Assembly: GCF_027497495.1 (NCBI RefSeq)
Contig: NZ_CP114205.1
Coordinates: 868,001-932,000, forward strand
Direction: 5' to 3'
Length of the DNA: 64,000 bases
DNA from: Streptomyces tubercidicus
Lineage (GTDB): Bacteria > Actinomycetota > Actinomycetes > Streptomycetales > Streptomycetaceae
Below are positions 25,948 to 32,948 of this stretch, one piece after another. The position numbers were made by a program, and so were the translations under genes. Position 1 is the stretch's first letter. Each line of letters starts with the position of its first letter. The notes under the pieces were generated by a model. It had not been told where the DNA came from. It did not search any database and worked only from the letters and a program-made list of their open reading frames with translations.

Positions 25948-26826
25948 CCCCGCATCCCCGCATCCCCGCATGACCTGTTCCGGTGAGCCGACGGTCAGCG
26001 GGGTCTGGTCCATGAAGTCTTCCAGGGACGGCCCGTGCCCGTAGACGGGCGCGACGTCGAAGTAGGGCCTGAACTCCCTTATCGCGTTCTGGGAGTTGCG
26101 CCGCATGAAGACGTGGCCGCCGAGCCCGACGATGGCCTTTTCCGGTGTGCCGTGCCCGTAGTGGGCGTAGCGGGTCCGGTAGAGCTCGACCATCCGCTTG
26201 GTGTGGTCGGCCGGCCAGAAGATGTGGGCGGCCACGAAGCCGTCGCCGTAGTACGCGGCCTGCTCGACGACCTCCGGGGAGCGGATCGCGCCGTGCCAGA
26301 CGAACGGCGGCACGTCGTCCAGTGGCCGGGGCGTGGAGGTGAAGGACTGCAGGGGCGTACGGAACTTGCCCTCCCAGTTCACGACGCCCTCGCGCCAGAG
26401 CCGGTGGAGGAGGGCGTAGTTTTCGATGGCGAGGTTGATGCCCTGGCGTATGTCCTGTCCGAACCACGGGTACACGGGGCCGGTGTTGCCGCGCCCCATG
26501 GTCAGGTCCACGCGCCCCTCCGCGAGGTGCTGGAGCATGGCGAAGTCCTCGGCGATCTTCACCGGGTCGTTGGTGGTGATGAGGGTGGTGGAGGTGGAGA
26601 GGATGAGGTTTTCGGTGTGTGCGGCGATGTAGCCGAGCATGGTGGTCGGCGAGGACGGCACGAACGGCGGGTTGTGGTGCTCGCCGGTCGCGAAGACGTC
26701 GAGCCCGACCTCCTCGGCCTTCCGTGCGATGGCGACCATGGCTTTGATCCGCTCGTGCTCGCTCGGCGTTCGGCCGGTGGTCGGGTCGGGCGTGACGTCG
26801 CCGACGGTGTAGATCCCGAACTGCAT
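25948..26826 (-). pseudogene. Luciferase-like flavin-dependent oxidoreductase, 3' end removed by the IS
   Basis: Reading leftward from ATG 26826, about 288 residues match bacterial-luciferase-type (LLM) monooxygenases: MQFGIYTVGDVTPDP, the FATGEHHN loop, LSTSTTLITTNDPVKIAEDF, and FVWHGA. It ends at TVGSPEQVM, where the C-terminal 60-80 residues should follow. Instead the frame runs into the IS transposase start. The family uses FMNH2 and O2 on small substrates. Loss of the C-terminal helices probably abolishes the fold. The gene lies 144 bases downstream of the AraC regulator, which may once have controlled it. Confidence 0.85.
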
Positions 26827-26970
26827 GGCTGCCTCATTCTCCGGATGTTATTTACGATTCAACTATATCCGGCCAACGGAGCCCGCCACTGAACTCATTC
26901 CCCGGCCGCCAAGTCGGGCTGTTGCACGGCCCGGCGCTTGCTGGAGGTGTCGTACGAAGGACGCGGCCAC

Positions 26971-27960
26971 TCAGTCAGGCGGGGAGAGTCTTGGCCTGTG
27001 ACCGCCGGTCTCATCCGCCGCGGCCTGCCATTCGCGCGGCGACATTCCATAGGCGGCGCGGAACGCCCGGCTGAAGTGGGCGGGGCTGACGAAGCCCCAC
27101 CGCTGTGCCACGGCGGCCACGGCCGGTCTGGTGCGGCGGGGACGGGCGAGCTCCCGGCCACTCTCCTCGAGGCGACGGCTGCGGATCCAACCATTGACCG
27201 TCGTCCCGTCGGCCTGGAAGAGGCGTTGCAGGTGACGTACGGAGATGTGGTGGTGGGCGGCGATCGCTTCCGCCGACAAGGCCGGGTCCGCCAGGTGGGC
27301 GTCGATGAAGTGCCGGACCCGCAGCAGCAGGGCCTGCCGGCCGGCGTCCGTGGGGGCGGCGTCCCGGCCGAGCCGTTCGGTGACGACCGTGAAGAGCAGG
27401 TCTCCCACGTTGCGGGCGAGCAAAGCGCCGACCTCGGGGCTGTAGGTCCCGGCTTCGGCGGCCAGCCTCGACAGGAACGGCACCACGAGCGTGGTCAGGT
27501 CCTGCTCGGCCCCGATCGTCACACCGGTGATGCGCCGCAGATCGGATTCGGGCATCCCCAGTGCCTGCCGCGGCATCTGGAAGACCACGGTCTCGAAGCG
27601 CTCGGGATGTTCGAGCGTGTACGGGCGGGTTGTGTCGTACAGGGCGAACTCTCCGGGACGCAGCACTGCGGTCCGCCCGTCCTGGACGACCACTCCCGTC
27701 CCCCGCATCTGCAGGTTGAGCAGCAGGTACTCGTTCGCGGATTCGGTGATCAGGCTTTTGCTGCGCCGGACCAGTTCCCGGTCGGCATCGACGGTGGAGA
27801 TCCGCAGCTGTCCGAGCAGGTCCGTGGCGACGCTCCCGGTGAAGGGCCTGTCCTTGGGCACGGTGACGTCCAGCGGCACGAAGGTGCGCCGCACGGCGTC
27901 GTGCCAGTAGGCCAGGCGGTCATCGGGTGGTACGGAATCCGTGGAGAGGACGATTGGCAC
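26971..27960 (-). CDS. AraC-family transcriptional regulator
   Basis: 329 residues. Residues 1-190 form an AraC-binding-like sensor (AFALYDTTRPYTLEHPERFE is in frame as EFALYDTTRPYTL). Residues about 215-315 hold two helix-turn-helices: LSAEAIAAHHHISVRHLQRL and, second, VAQRWGFVSPAHFSRAFRAA ending in YGMSPREW. This is the standard activator layout of the family. No metabolic gene lies immediately downstream except the truncated oxidoreductase, so the regulator may be orphaned or may act on the MarR/OYE genes upstream. The ligand is unknown. Confidence 0.92.
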   Translation of the reverse strand: MPIVLSTDSVPPDDRLAYWHDAVRRTFVPLDVTVPKDRPFTGSVATDLLGQLRISTVDADRELVRRSKSLITESANEYLLLNLQMRGTGVVVQDGRTAVLRPGEFALYDTTRPYTLEHPERFETVVFQMPRQALGMPESDLRRITGVTIGAEQDLTTLVVPFLSRLAAEAGTYSPEVGALLARNVGDLLFTVVTERLGRDAAPTDAGRQALLLRVRHFIDAHLADPALSAEAIAAHHHISVRHLQRLFQADGTTVNGWIRSRRLEESGRELARPRRTRPAVAAVAQRWGFVSPAHFSRAFRAAYGMSPREWQAAADETGGHRPRLSPPD

Positions 27961-28269
27961 CCCTCCTCCTTTCTCGCGCCTGCCGGGCGCATCTGGAGCC
28001 TGCTGAGGGAGCGCCGCGGTCGGGCCGTGGGGCGTCGGGTGTCACGCGTGCGTTCCGGTCCGGCGGCGCGGCCCCGGCCCACCTGCCGGATGAACCCCAC
28101 ACCAAGGCCCGCACCGGCTTGTCGTTCAGGGTCAACTTTCCTGGCGCCCGGGGTCAAGAGCTGCCGTTTGCGGTCCCTAATCTCCATGGCATACGCATCG
28201 CAGGAGGGTGACATGCCCAGAATGGGCCGTTGGCGTGCCACGCACGCACACGGGGCCTTACGTGTCTCA

Positions 28270-28797
28270 TCAGGTCTGACAGGTTCCGGGGCCGTCCGGG
28301 CAGTTCGCCGCCTCCGCGCAGAAATTCTCCTCAATCCGGGCCAGTAGCCGGGTCAGCTCCGCGCGGTCGGCTGCGTCGAGGCCGGTCAGGGTCTGCTCCT
28401 CCAGGCCGGACCATGCCTGCGATACCTGCGTATGCAGCGCACAGCTGCTCTCCGCGGCCTCGACCAGGACGGCGCGGCGGTCGGCGGGGTCCGGGGAGCG
28501 ACGGACATAGCCGGACTGCTCCAGGCGCTGGAGCATCTTGGTGACCGTCGACGGGTCCAGCTCTGTCATCTTGATCAGTTCCGACTGCCGCACCGGCCCG
28601 CGGTCCCACAGGAGCATCATCACGACCTCCTGGCCAGGGTAGAGACCCGCGCTCCTGAGCATCCTGCCCGCCGCGATGCGGTGCAGCCGGGCCACCCGCG
28701 TCAGGGCGTGACTGACCGGGCCGCCGCGTGCGGCGGATGGCGGGGCGGCTTCGGTACCGGCGGCCTGGCCAGGCATTCCGGGGCTCTGGGCTGACAT
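28270..28797 (-). CDS. MarR-family repressor
   Basis: 175 residues, with a winged helix-turn-helix at about 60-125 (VRQSELIKMTELDPSTVTKM, then QRLEQSGYVRRSPDPADRRA). The Cys residues near the C-terminus (CAEAANCPDGPGTCQ) could sense oxidants or electrophiles. It is divergent from the Old Yellow Enzyme gene, and two related palindromes lie between the two starts. That arrangement is typical of a repressor controlling itself and a detoxification gene released by electrophiles. Confidence 0.9.
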   Translation of the reverse strand: MSAQSPGMPGQAAGTEAAPPSAARGGPVSHALTRVARLHRIAAGRMLRSAGLYPGQEVVMMLLWDRGPVRQSELIKMTELDPSTVTKMLQRLEQSGYVRRSPDPADRRAVLVEAAESSCALHTQVSQAWSGLEEQTLTGLDAADRAELTRLLARIEENFCAEAANCPDGPGTCQT

Positions 28798-28833
28798 GGG
28801 ACTCCTCGGATAGGGCGCAGCTCACAGATTACC

Positions 28834-28845
28834 TTGGCCGGCCAA
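28834..28845. promoter_or_regulatory. Palindrome TTGGCCGGCCAA, probable MarR operator 1
   Basis: A perfect 12-bp palindrome 37 bases upstream of the MarR start. It shares the TTGGnCGnCCAA pattern with the second palindrome, placed to cover the MarR promoter. Confidence 0.6.
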
Positions 28846-28875
28846 TGAATGCGGTACGGTGACACAGGCGAAAAC

Positions 28876-28891
28876 ACTTGGTCGACCAAGT
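28876..28891. promoter_or_regulatory. Palindrome ACTTGGTCGACCAAGT, probable MarR operator 2
   Basis: A perfect 16-bp palindrome 31 bases before the OYE start. Its centre is 44 bases from that of the first palindrome. The common core TTGGnCGnCCAA suggests one dimeric repressor binding both and controlling the divergent pair. Confidence 0.65.
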
Positions 28892-28921
28892 AACGAACGA
28901 CACATTGCTCTGGAGGCAACC

Positions 28922-30001
28922 ATGACCACCGCATTCGACCCCATCGACTTCGCCGGTACGCGCCTTGCCAACCGCATCGCCATGGCACCGATGACCCGCA
29001 CCAGGGCCGGCGCGGGACGCGTGCCGACCGACCTCACCGCCGAGTACTACGCGCAGCGCGCCTCCGCCGGCCTGATCATCAGCGAGAGCATCCAGCCGTC
29101 GGCTGTCGGCCAGGGCTCACCCAACACCCCCGGCCTGCACAGCCCCGAGCAGACCGCCGCCTGGCGTACGGTCACCGACGCCGTGCACGCCAAGGGCGGC
29201 AAGATCTTCGCCCAGCTCATGCACGCCGGCCGCATCAGCAGCCCTGAGGTGGTCGCCGACCACCCCGGCGACCTCCACCCGGTCAGCGCGTCCGCCATCG
29301 CCGCCGCAGGACAGCTCTACAGCCCCGAGGGACCGAAGGAATTCGGCACTCCGCGCGAGCTGAGCGACGCCGACATACGCGCCACGATCGAGGACTTCGC
29401 CGCTGCCGCGCGCAACGCCGTGGACGCCGGATTCGACGGCGTCGAGCTGCACGGCGCCTACGGCTACCTCGTCCACCAGTTCCTCGCGACCGGCTCCAAC
29501 CGGCGCACCGACGCCTGGGGCGGCTCCGTCGAGGGCCGCATCAAGTTCGCCGTCGAGGTCACCAAGGCCGTCACCGCCAAGATCGGCCCCCAGCGCACCG
29601 GCCTGCGGATCTCGCCTGGCACCACGTTCAACGACATTGCGGAGACCGACCTGGAGGCGACCTACACCGCCCTGGTCGAGGCGATCGAGCCGCTCGGCCT
29701 GGCGTACCTGCACGTCGTGGAGAGCGCCCCGGACCACCGCGAGCTGACCCTCACCCTGCGCAAGCGCTTCTCGGGCGCCTTCGTGCTCAACCCGTCTACC
29801 GAGGGCCCGACCAGCCACGACGCGCTCACCCTGATCGAGGACGGCACCGCGGACCTCGTCTCCTTCGGTGCGCTGTTCCTCGCCAACCCGGACCTGCCGG
29901 CCCGCCTCAGGACTCAAGGACCGTACAACACGCCCGATCAGGCCACCTTCTACGGCGGTGACCACATCGGTTACACCGACTACCCCGCTCTGACCGGCTG
30001 A
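28922..30001 (+). CDS. Old Yellow Enzyme family alkene reductase
   Basis: 359 residues from ATG 28922, with TGGAGG 6-11 bases upstream. It is an FMN-dependent TIM barrel that reduces activated C=C bonds (enals, maleimides, nitro-compounds) with NAD(P)H. The start motif MAPMTRTRAGAG, the GKIFAQLMHAGR segment, VELHGAYGYLVHQFL, the FMN-phosphate region GGSVEGR, and the late LVSFGALFLANPDLPARL are all present. The length is normal. Divergent MarR and downstream NAD(P)H oxidoreductases make an electrophile-response set. Confidence 0.95.
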   Translation: MTTAFDPIDFAGTRLANRIAMAPMTRTRAGAGRVPTDLTAEYYAQRASAGLIISESIQPSAVGQGSPNTPGLHSPEQTAAWRTVTDAVHAKGGKIFAQLMHAGRISSPEVVADHPGDLHPVSASAIAAAGQLYSPEGPKEFGTPRELSDADIRATIEDFAAAARNAVDAGFDGVELHGAYGYLVHQFLATGSNRRTDAWGGSVEGRIKFAVEVTKAVTAKIGPQRTGLRISPGTTFNDIAETDLEATYTALVEAIEPLGLAYLHVVESAPDHRELTLTLRKRFSGAFVLNPSTEGPTSHDALTLIEDGTADLVSFGALFLANPDLPARLRTQGPYNTPDQATFYGGDHIGYTDYPALTG

Positions 30002-30185
30002 TCAGCCATCTGCGCTGATCACACGTCCACACACGCAGTCAGGGCCCGAGCCCGCCGCTCCCACGACAAACGCCGAGGCCACAACGCCCAGTTGCGGTTG
30101 AGGCAGCTCGCGGCCACAGAAAGCCATCCGTACCGGCGCATGCATGGCGTGCGCCCGCAAATGATCACTGAAGAGGTTTCTCATC

Positions 30186-30725
30186 ATGTCCAAGGTTCTC
30201 GTTGTCGTAGGTCACCCCGACCTGTCCCAGTCGAAGCACAATGCGGCGCTGGTGGACGCCGTCCGCGATCTGGCCCATGTCACCGTGCACGACCTCTACG
30301 CCGCCTACCCCGACTTCCAGGTCGACGCCGATGCCGAGCAGGCGCTGCTGGCCGAGCACGATGTGATCGTCTTCCAGCACCCGGTGTACTGGTACAACAC
30401 CCCTCCCCTGTTCCGGCAGTGGCAGGACACCGTTCTCACCCATCGCTGGGCCTTCACCTACGACGGCACCCCCTCACAGCTGGCCGGCAAGAAGGCCATC
30501 GTCGCCGTCACCGCCGGCGCCGCCGCCGACGCCTACACCCCCGAGGGCTGGATCAAGACCACCCTTGAGCCCCTCCTCAGCAATTGGGACGCGACCCTGC
30601 GACTGTGCCAGTTCGACATCCAGCCGATGTTCAAGCTGTACGGCACCACCTGCGGCCTCACCGACGAGGGCCTGGCCACCGCCGCAAAGCAGTACAACGA
30701 ACTGCTCACCTCCTTCGCCGCCTGA
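30186..30725 (+). CDS. NAD(P)H oxidoreductase, flavodoxin-like fold (copy 1)
   Basis: 179 residues, a KefF/MdaB-type quinone reductase. The N-terminal strand and FMN loop VVVGHPDLSQSKHN, the HDVIVFQHPVYWYNTPP flavin-stacking segment, and the KKAIVAVT strand are diagnostic. GAAGAGG lies 8 bases before the ATG. The gene is almost duplicated by the next one. It probably performs two-electron reduction of quinones or electrophiles together with the OYE upstream, 184 bases away. Confidence 0.93.
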   Translation: MSKVLVVVGHPDLSQSKHNAALVDAVRDLAHVTVHDLYAAYPDFQVDADAEQALLAEHDVIVFQHPVYWYNTPPLFRQWQDTVLTHRWAFTYDGTPSQLAGKKAIVAVTAGAAADAYTPEGWIKTTLEPLLSNWDATLRLCQFDIQPMFKLYGTTCGLTDEGLATAAKQYNELLTSFAA

Positions 30726-30880
30726 CCACGCCCTCACGACCCCCGCCTGACAGACAGACGCTCGGACTGCCGACTGGCCGGCTGGAGAAGGACTGACGCC
30801 CCGGCGATTCCTGACCCGTCACACCCGACCAACCCCCATCCATTCACATATCTCCCTGATCACTGAAGAGGTTCCTCATC

Positions 30881-31414
30881 ATGTCCAAGGTTCTCGTCGT
30901 CGTGGGCCATCCCGACTTGTCCCAGTCGAAGCACAATGCGGCGCTGGTGGACGCCGTCCGCGATCTGACCCATGTCACCGTGCACGACCTCTACGCCGCC
31001 TACCCCGACTTCCAGATCGACGCCGATGCCGAGCGGACGCTGCTGGCCGAACACGATGTGATCGTCTTCCAGCACCCGGTGTACTGGTACAACACCCCTC
31101 CCCTGTTCCGGCAGTGGCAGGACACCGTTCTCACCCATCGCTGGGCCTTCACCTACGACGGCACCCCCTCACAGCTGGCCGGCAAGAAGGCCATCGTCGC
31201 CATCACCTCCGGCGGCCCCGCCGAGAGCTACACCCCCGAAGGCATGAACAAAGCCACCATCGAGACCCTCCTCAGCAGCTGGGACGCGACCCTCCGGCTG
31301 TGCCAGTTCGACATCCAGCCGATGTTCAAGCTGCACGGCACCGCCTTCGGCGCCTCCGAGGACCTGGCCACCACCGCCAAGCAGTACAACGAACTGCTCG
31401 CCTCCTTCGCCTGA
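30881..31414 (+). CDS. NAD(P)H oxidoreductase, flavodoxin-like fold (copy 2)
   Basis: 177 residues, nearly identical to copy 1 over the first 120 residues. Differences concentrate after AIVAITSGGPAESYTPEGMN. It has the same GAAGAGG ribosome site. The divergence is limited to the C-terminal third, which shapes the dimer interface and the substrate pocket. This suggests duplication followed by specialisation, or repeated gene conversion of the 5' part. Confidence 0.93.
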   Translation: MSKVLVVVGHPDLSQSKHNAALVDAVRDLTHVTVHDLYAAYPDFQIDADAERTLLAEHDVIVFQHPVYWYNTPPLFRQWQDTVLTHRWAFTYDGTPSQLAGKKAIVAITSGGPAESYTPEGMNKATIETLLSSWDATLRLCQFDIQPMFKLHGTAFGASEDLATTAKQYNELLASFA

Positions 31415-31505
31415 CCGCGCCCTCACGCCCCTGCCTGACAGACAGACGGACTGCAAGCTGACTGGAGGAGGAAGGGCAGGGCCGCCGCTGCGTCGTTCGA
31501 CGCGA

Positions 31506-31538
31506 GGCCCCGCTGCGCCATCGGGCCGCAGCGGGGCC
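31506..31538 (+). terminator. Strong hairpin terminator
   Basis: GGCCCCGCTGCG (31506-31517) pairs perfectly with CGCAGCGGGGCC (31527-31538), 92 bases after the second oxidoreductase. It has a 12-bp stem and no clear T-run, as is common in Streptomyces. Confidence 0.75.
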
Positions 31539-31569
31539 AACCCCGGCCGCGGTTGATGACAGCACGAGA

Positions 31570-31598
31570 CCCCGGGCGTCTGCCCTGACGTCCCGGGG
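31570..31598. terminator. Second hairpin terminator
   Basis: CCCCGGG-CGTC (31570-31580) pairs with GACG-T-CCCGGGG (31587-31598), with a 1-base bulge. It lies between the converging oxidoreductase and sigma/anti-sigma operons, so it may serve both strands. Confidence 0.6.
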
Positions 31599-31842
31599 CC
31601 TCTCTGCACTTCGTGTGTCCGGCCGGTTCAACGACCAGCCGAAGGCGGTGTCACTCCCACTCCATGCCGAACTCCCGGAGTGCGGCGCGTTGGGGCTGGA
31701 TGAGCTGGTCGCGGCGGCGCGCTCGGCACGCTGCCCGCGCTACTGGAACCGGACGGAGAGCGCCGCCCCGGCTAACGTGCCCAGGATCGCGATCACGGAC
31801 TGCCACGTGAAACGAAACCTCCAGAATCCCGCTCTCAGCACC

Positions 31843-32367
31843 TCAGTTGGTGGGGTTGGGGCCGATGGTGGGAGTCTCGGTGGCCGCCGTGCCTGAGTTC
31901 GGCGTCGCCGTGCCCGAGGGAGCCCCCGTGCCCGAGGGAGTTTCCGTGGGGGCTGACGTCGTGTCAGTCGGTCCTTCACTGGGGCCCGGCGACGTCCGGT
32001 ACGGGCTTGGTGCCTGCGAAGTTGGGTCCGTGCCCCTCGGGTTCGGTATCTGCGAAGTCGATTCCGTGTCACTCGGGCTCGGTGTCCGGACGTCTGACGG
32101 CCCTGGCTTGGGGGTGAGCGGCCGGTCGGCGGGCGGCACACTGCGGCTGCCAGGCAGGGCGGAGATCACCAGAAAGAAGGCCACGGCCACTACCGCGACC
32201 ACGGCTGCCGCGACCACCGGCAGTGCCGCCCGGCGGACCCGTCTCCGCTGTCGCCCCTGTCGTATGGCGCGGGCGACATCCACCCCTGGCCCCCCGGGCC
32301 CCGGTTCGAGATCGCGCAGTGGGGAGAGCAGATGGGCCGCTTCCCGTTCCAGTTCATCGTCGTGCAC
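31843..32367 (-). CDS. Single-pass membrane protein paired with the ECF sigma factor
   Basis: 174 residues. GTG 32367 is 5 bases after the sigma stop and is preceded by a GGGAGG ribosome site. Residues 1-60 are cytosolic and charged (ELEREAAHLLSPLRDLEPGP), followed by one membrane helix (about 60-82, ALPVVAAAVVAVVAVAFFLV). The external tail is about 90 residues of Pro/Ser/Thr. The layout matches proteins encoded downstream of SigE-type sigma factors in Streptomyces and may be an anti-sigma factor. No zinc-binding anti-sigma motif (HxxxCxxC) is present. Confidence 0.75.
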   Translation of the reverse strand: MHDDELEREAAHLLSPLRDLEPGPGGPGVDVARAIRQGRQRRRVRRAALPVVAAAVVAVVAVAFFLVISALPGSRSVPPADRPLTPKPGPSDVRTPSPSDTESTSQIPNPRGTDPTSQAPSPYRTSPGPSEGPTDTTSAPTETPSGTGAPSGTATPNSGTAATETPTIGPNPTN

Positions 32368-32372
32368 GGCCG

Positions 32373-32924
32373 CTACGCCTCCCTCATGGACGCCGCGGAT
32401 GCGGGCAGTTGACCGCCGAGTTGGGCACGCAGCCGGGTGAGGCCGCGGGCGGACTGGCTCTTCACGTTTCCCTCCGAACAGCCGAGGATCCCAGCCACCT
32501 CTGCCACAGGAAGATCGCACAAGTAGCGCAGCACGAGCACGGCGCGCTGCCGGGCCGGGACGCGCGAGAGTGCCGTGTGGACGACGGTGCGCGTCTCGAT
32601 GTCCGGCACGCCTTCGGCGGGCGGCAGCTCCGGGGTTTCGTGCGGGGCTCCTGACAGGCGCACGCGCGCCCATGCGAGCCGCTGTTCGTTGAGGAAGCAC
32701 CGGACGAGCATGGTGTGCACATAGCGGTCCAGGTCGTCGGCTGCGCTGGCGCGCCGCCAGTGGACGTACAGCTTGGTGAGGGTTGTCTGCACGACGTCGT
32801 CGGCGCGGTGGGGGTCCTTGCAGAGCAGGTGTGCGATGCGGCGGAGCGTGGGCAGCCTGGCGGAGACGTACTCCGTGTACGCCTGCTCGGCCTCGATACG
32901 GTCCTTGGGTCCGATCTCGGTCAT
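32373..32924 (-). CDS. SigE-family ECF RNA polymerase sigma factor
   Basis: 183 residues. Region 2 spans about 20-85 (LLCKDPHRADDVVQTTLTKL, then YVHWRRA). Region 4 spans about 120-170 (ARQRAVLVLRYLCDLPVAEV, then AGILGCSEGNVKSQSARGLT). There is no C-terminal extension. The gene begins 25 bases downstream of the glycosyltransferase region and is followed closely by a membrane protein gene, so the three may be one transcript. It probably directs an envelope-stress or cell-surface regulon. Confidence 0.93.
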   Translation of the reverse strand: MTEIGPKDRIEAEQAYTEYVSARLPTLRRIAHLLCKDPHRADDVVQTTLTKLYVHWRRASAADDLDRYVHTMLVRCFLNEQRLAWARVRLSGAPHETPELPPAEGVPDIETRTVVHTALSRVPARQRAVLVLRYLCDLPVAEVAGILGCSEGNVKSQSARGLTRLRAQLGGQLPASAASMREA

Positions 32925-32948
32925 GTCTTGCCGCTCACACTTTCGCGT

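Larger units (their letters stand above)
24686..25950 (-). mobile_element. IS5-family insertion sequence, damaged
   Basis: The element is read on the minus strand. It comprises a frameshifted DDE transposase (25947 to 25098), a coiled-coil accessory ORF (25101 to 24784) and a short winged-helix ORF (24787 to 24698). These are chained by GTGA and ATGA overlaps. The likely 3' end carries GAGGGTGTTAGG (24691-24702). Similar ends occur at 23112 (GAGGATGTTATG) and 52014 (GAGGATGTTAGG). The 5' end is not recognisable and abuts a truncated oxidoreductase gene through three tandem CATCCCCG units (25945-25970). Confidence 0.65.
30160..31465 (+). repeat. Tandem duplication unit of about 695 bp
   Basis: Both genes are preceded by TGATCACTGAAGAGGTT and followed by a CTGACAGACAGACG block, so the duplicated unit includes flanking DNA. 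The offset between copies is 695 bases. Confidence 0.85.

Noticed and set aside
25945..25970. Short CRISPR-like tandem repeat (CATCCCCG three times)
   Set aside because: Units are 8 bases with no spacers. It is a local tandem repeat at an IS junction.
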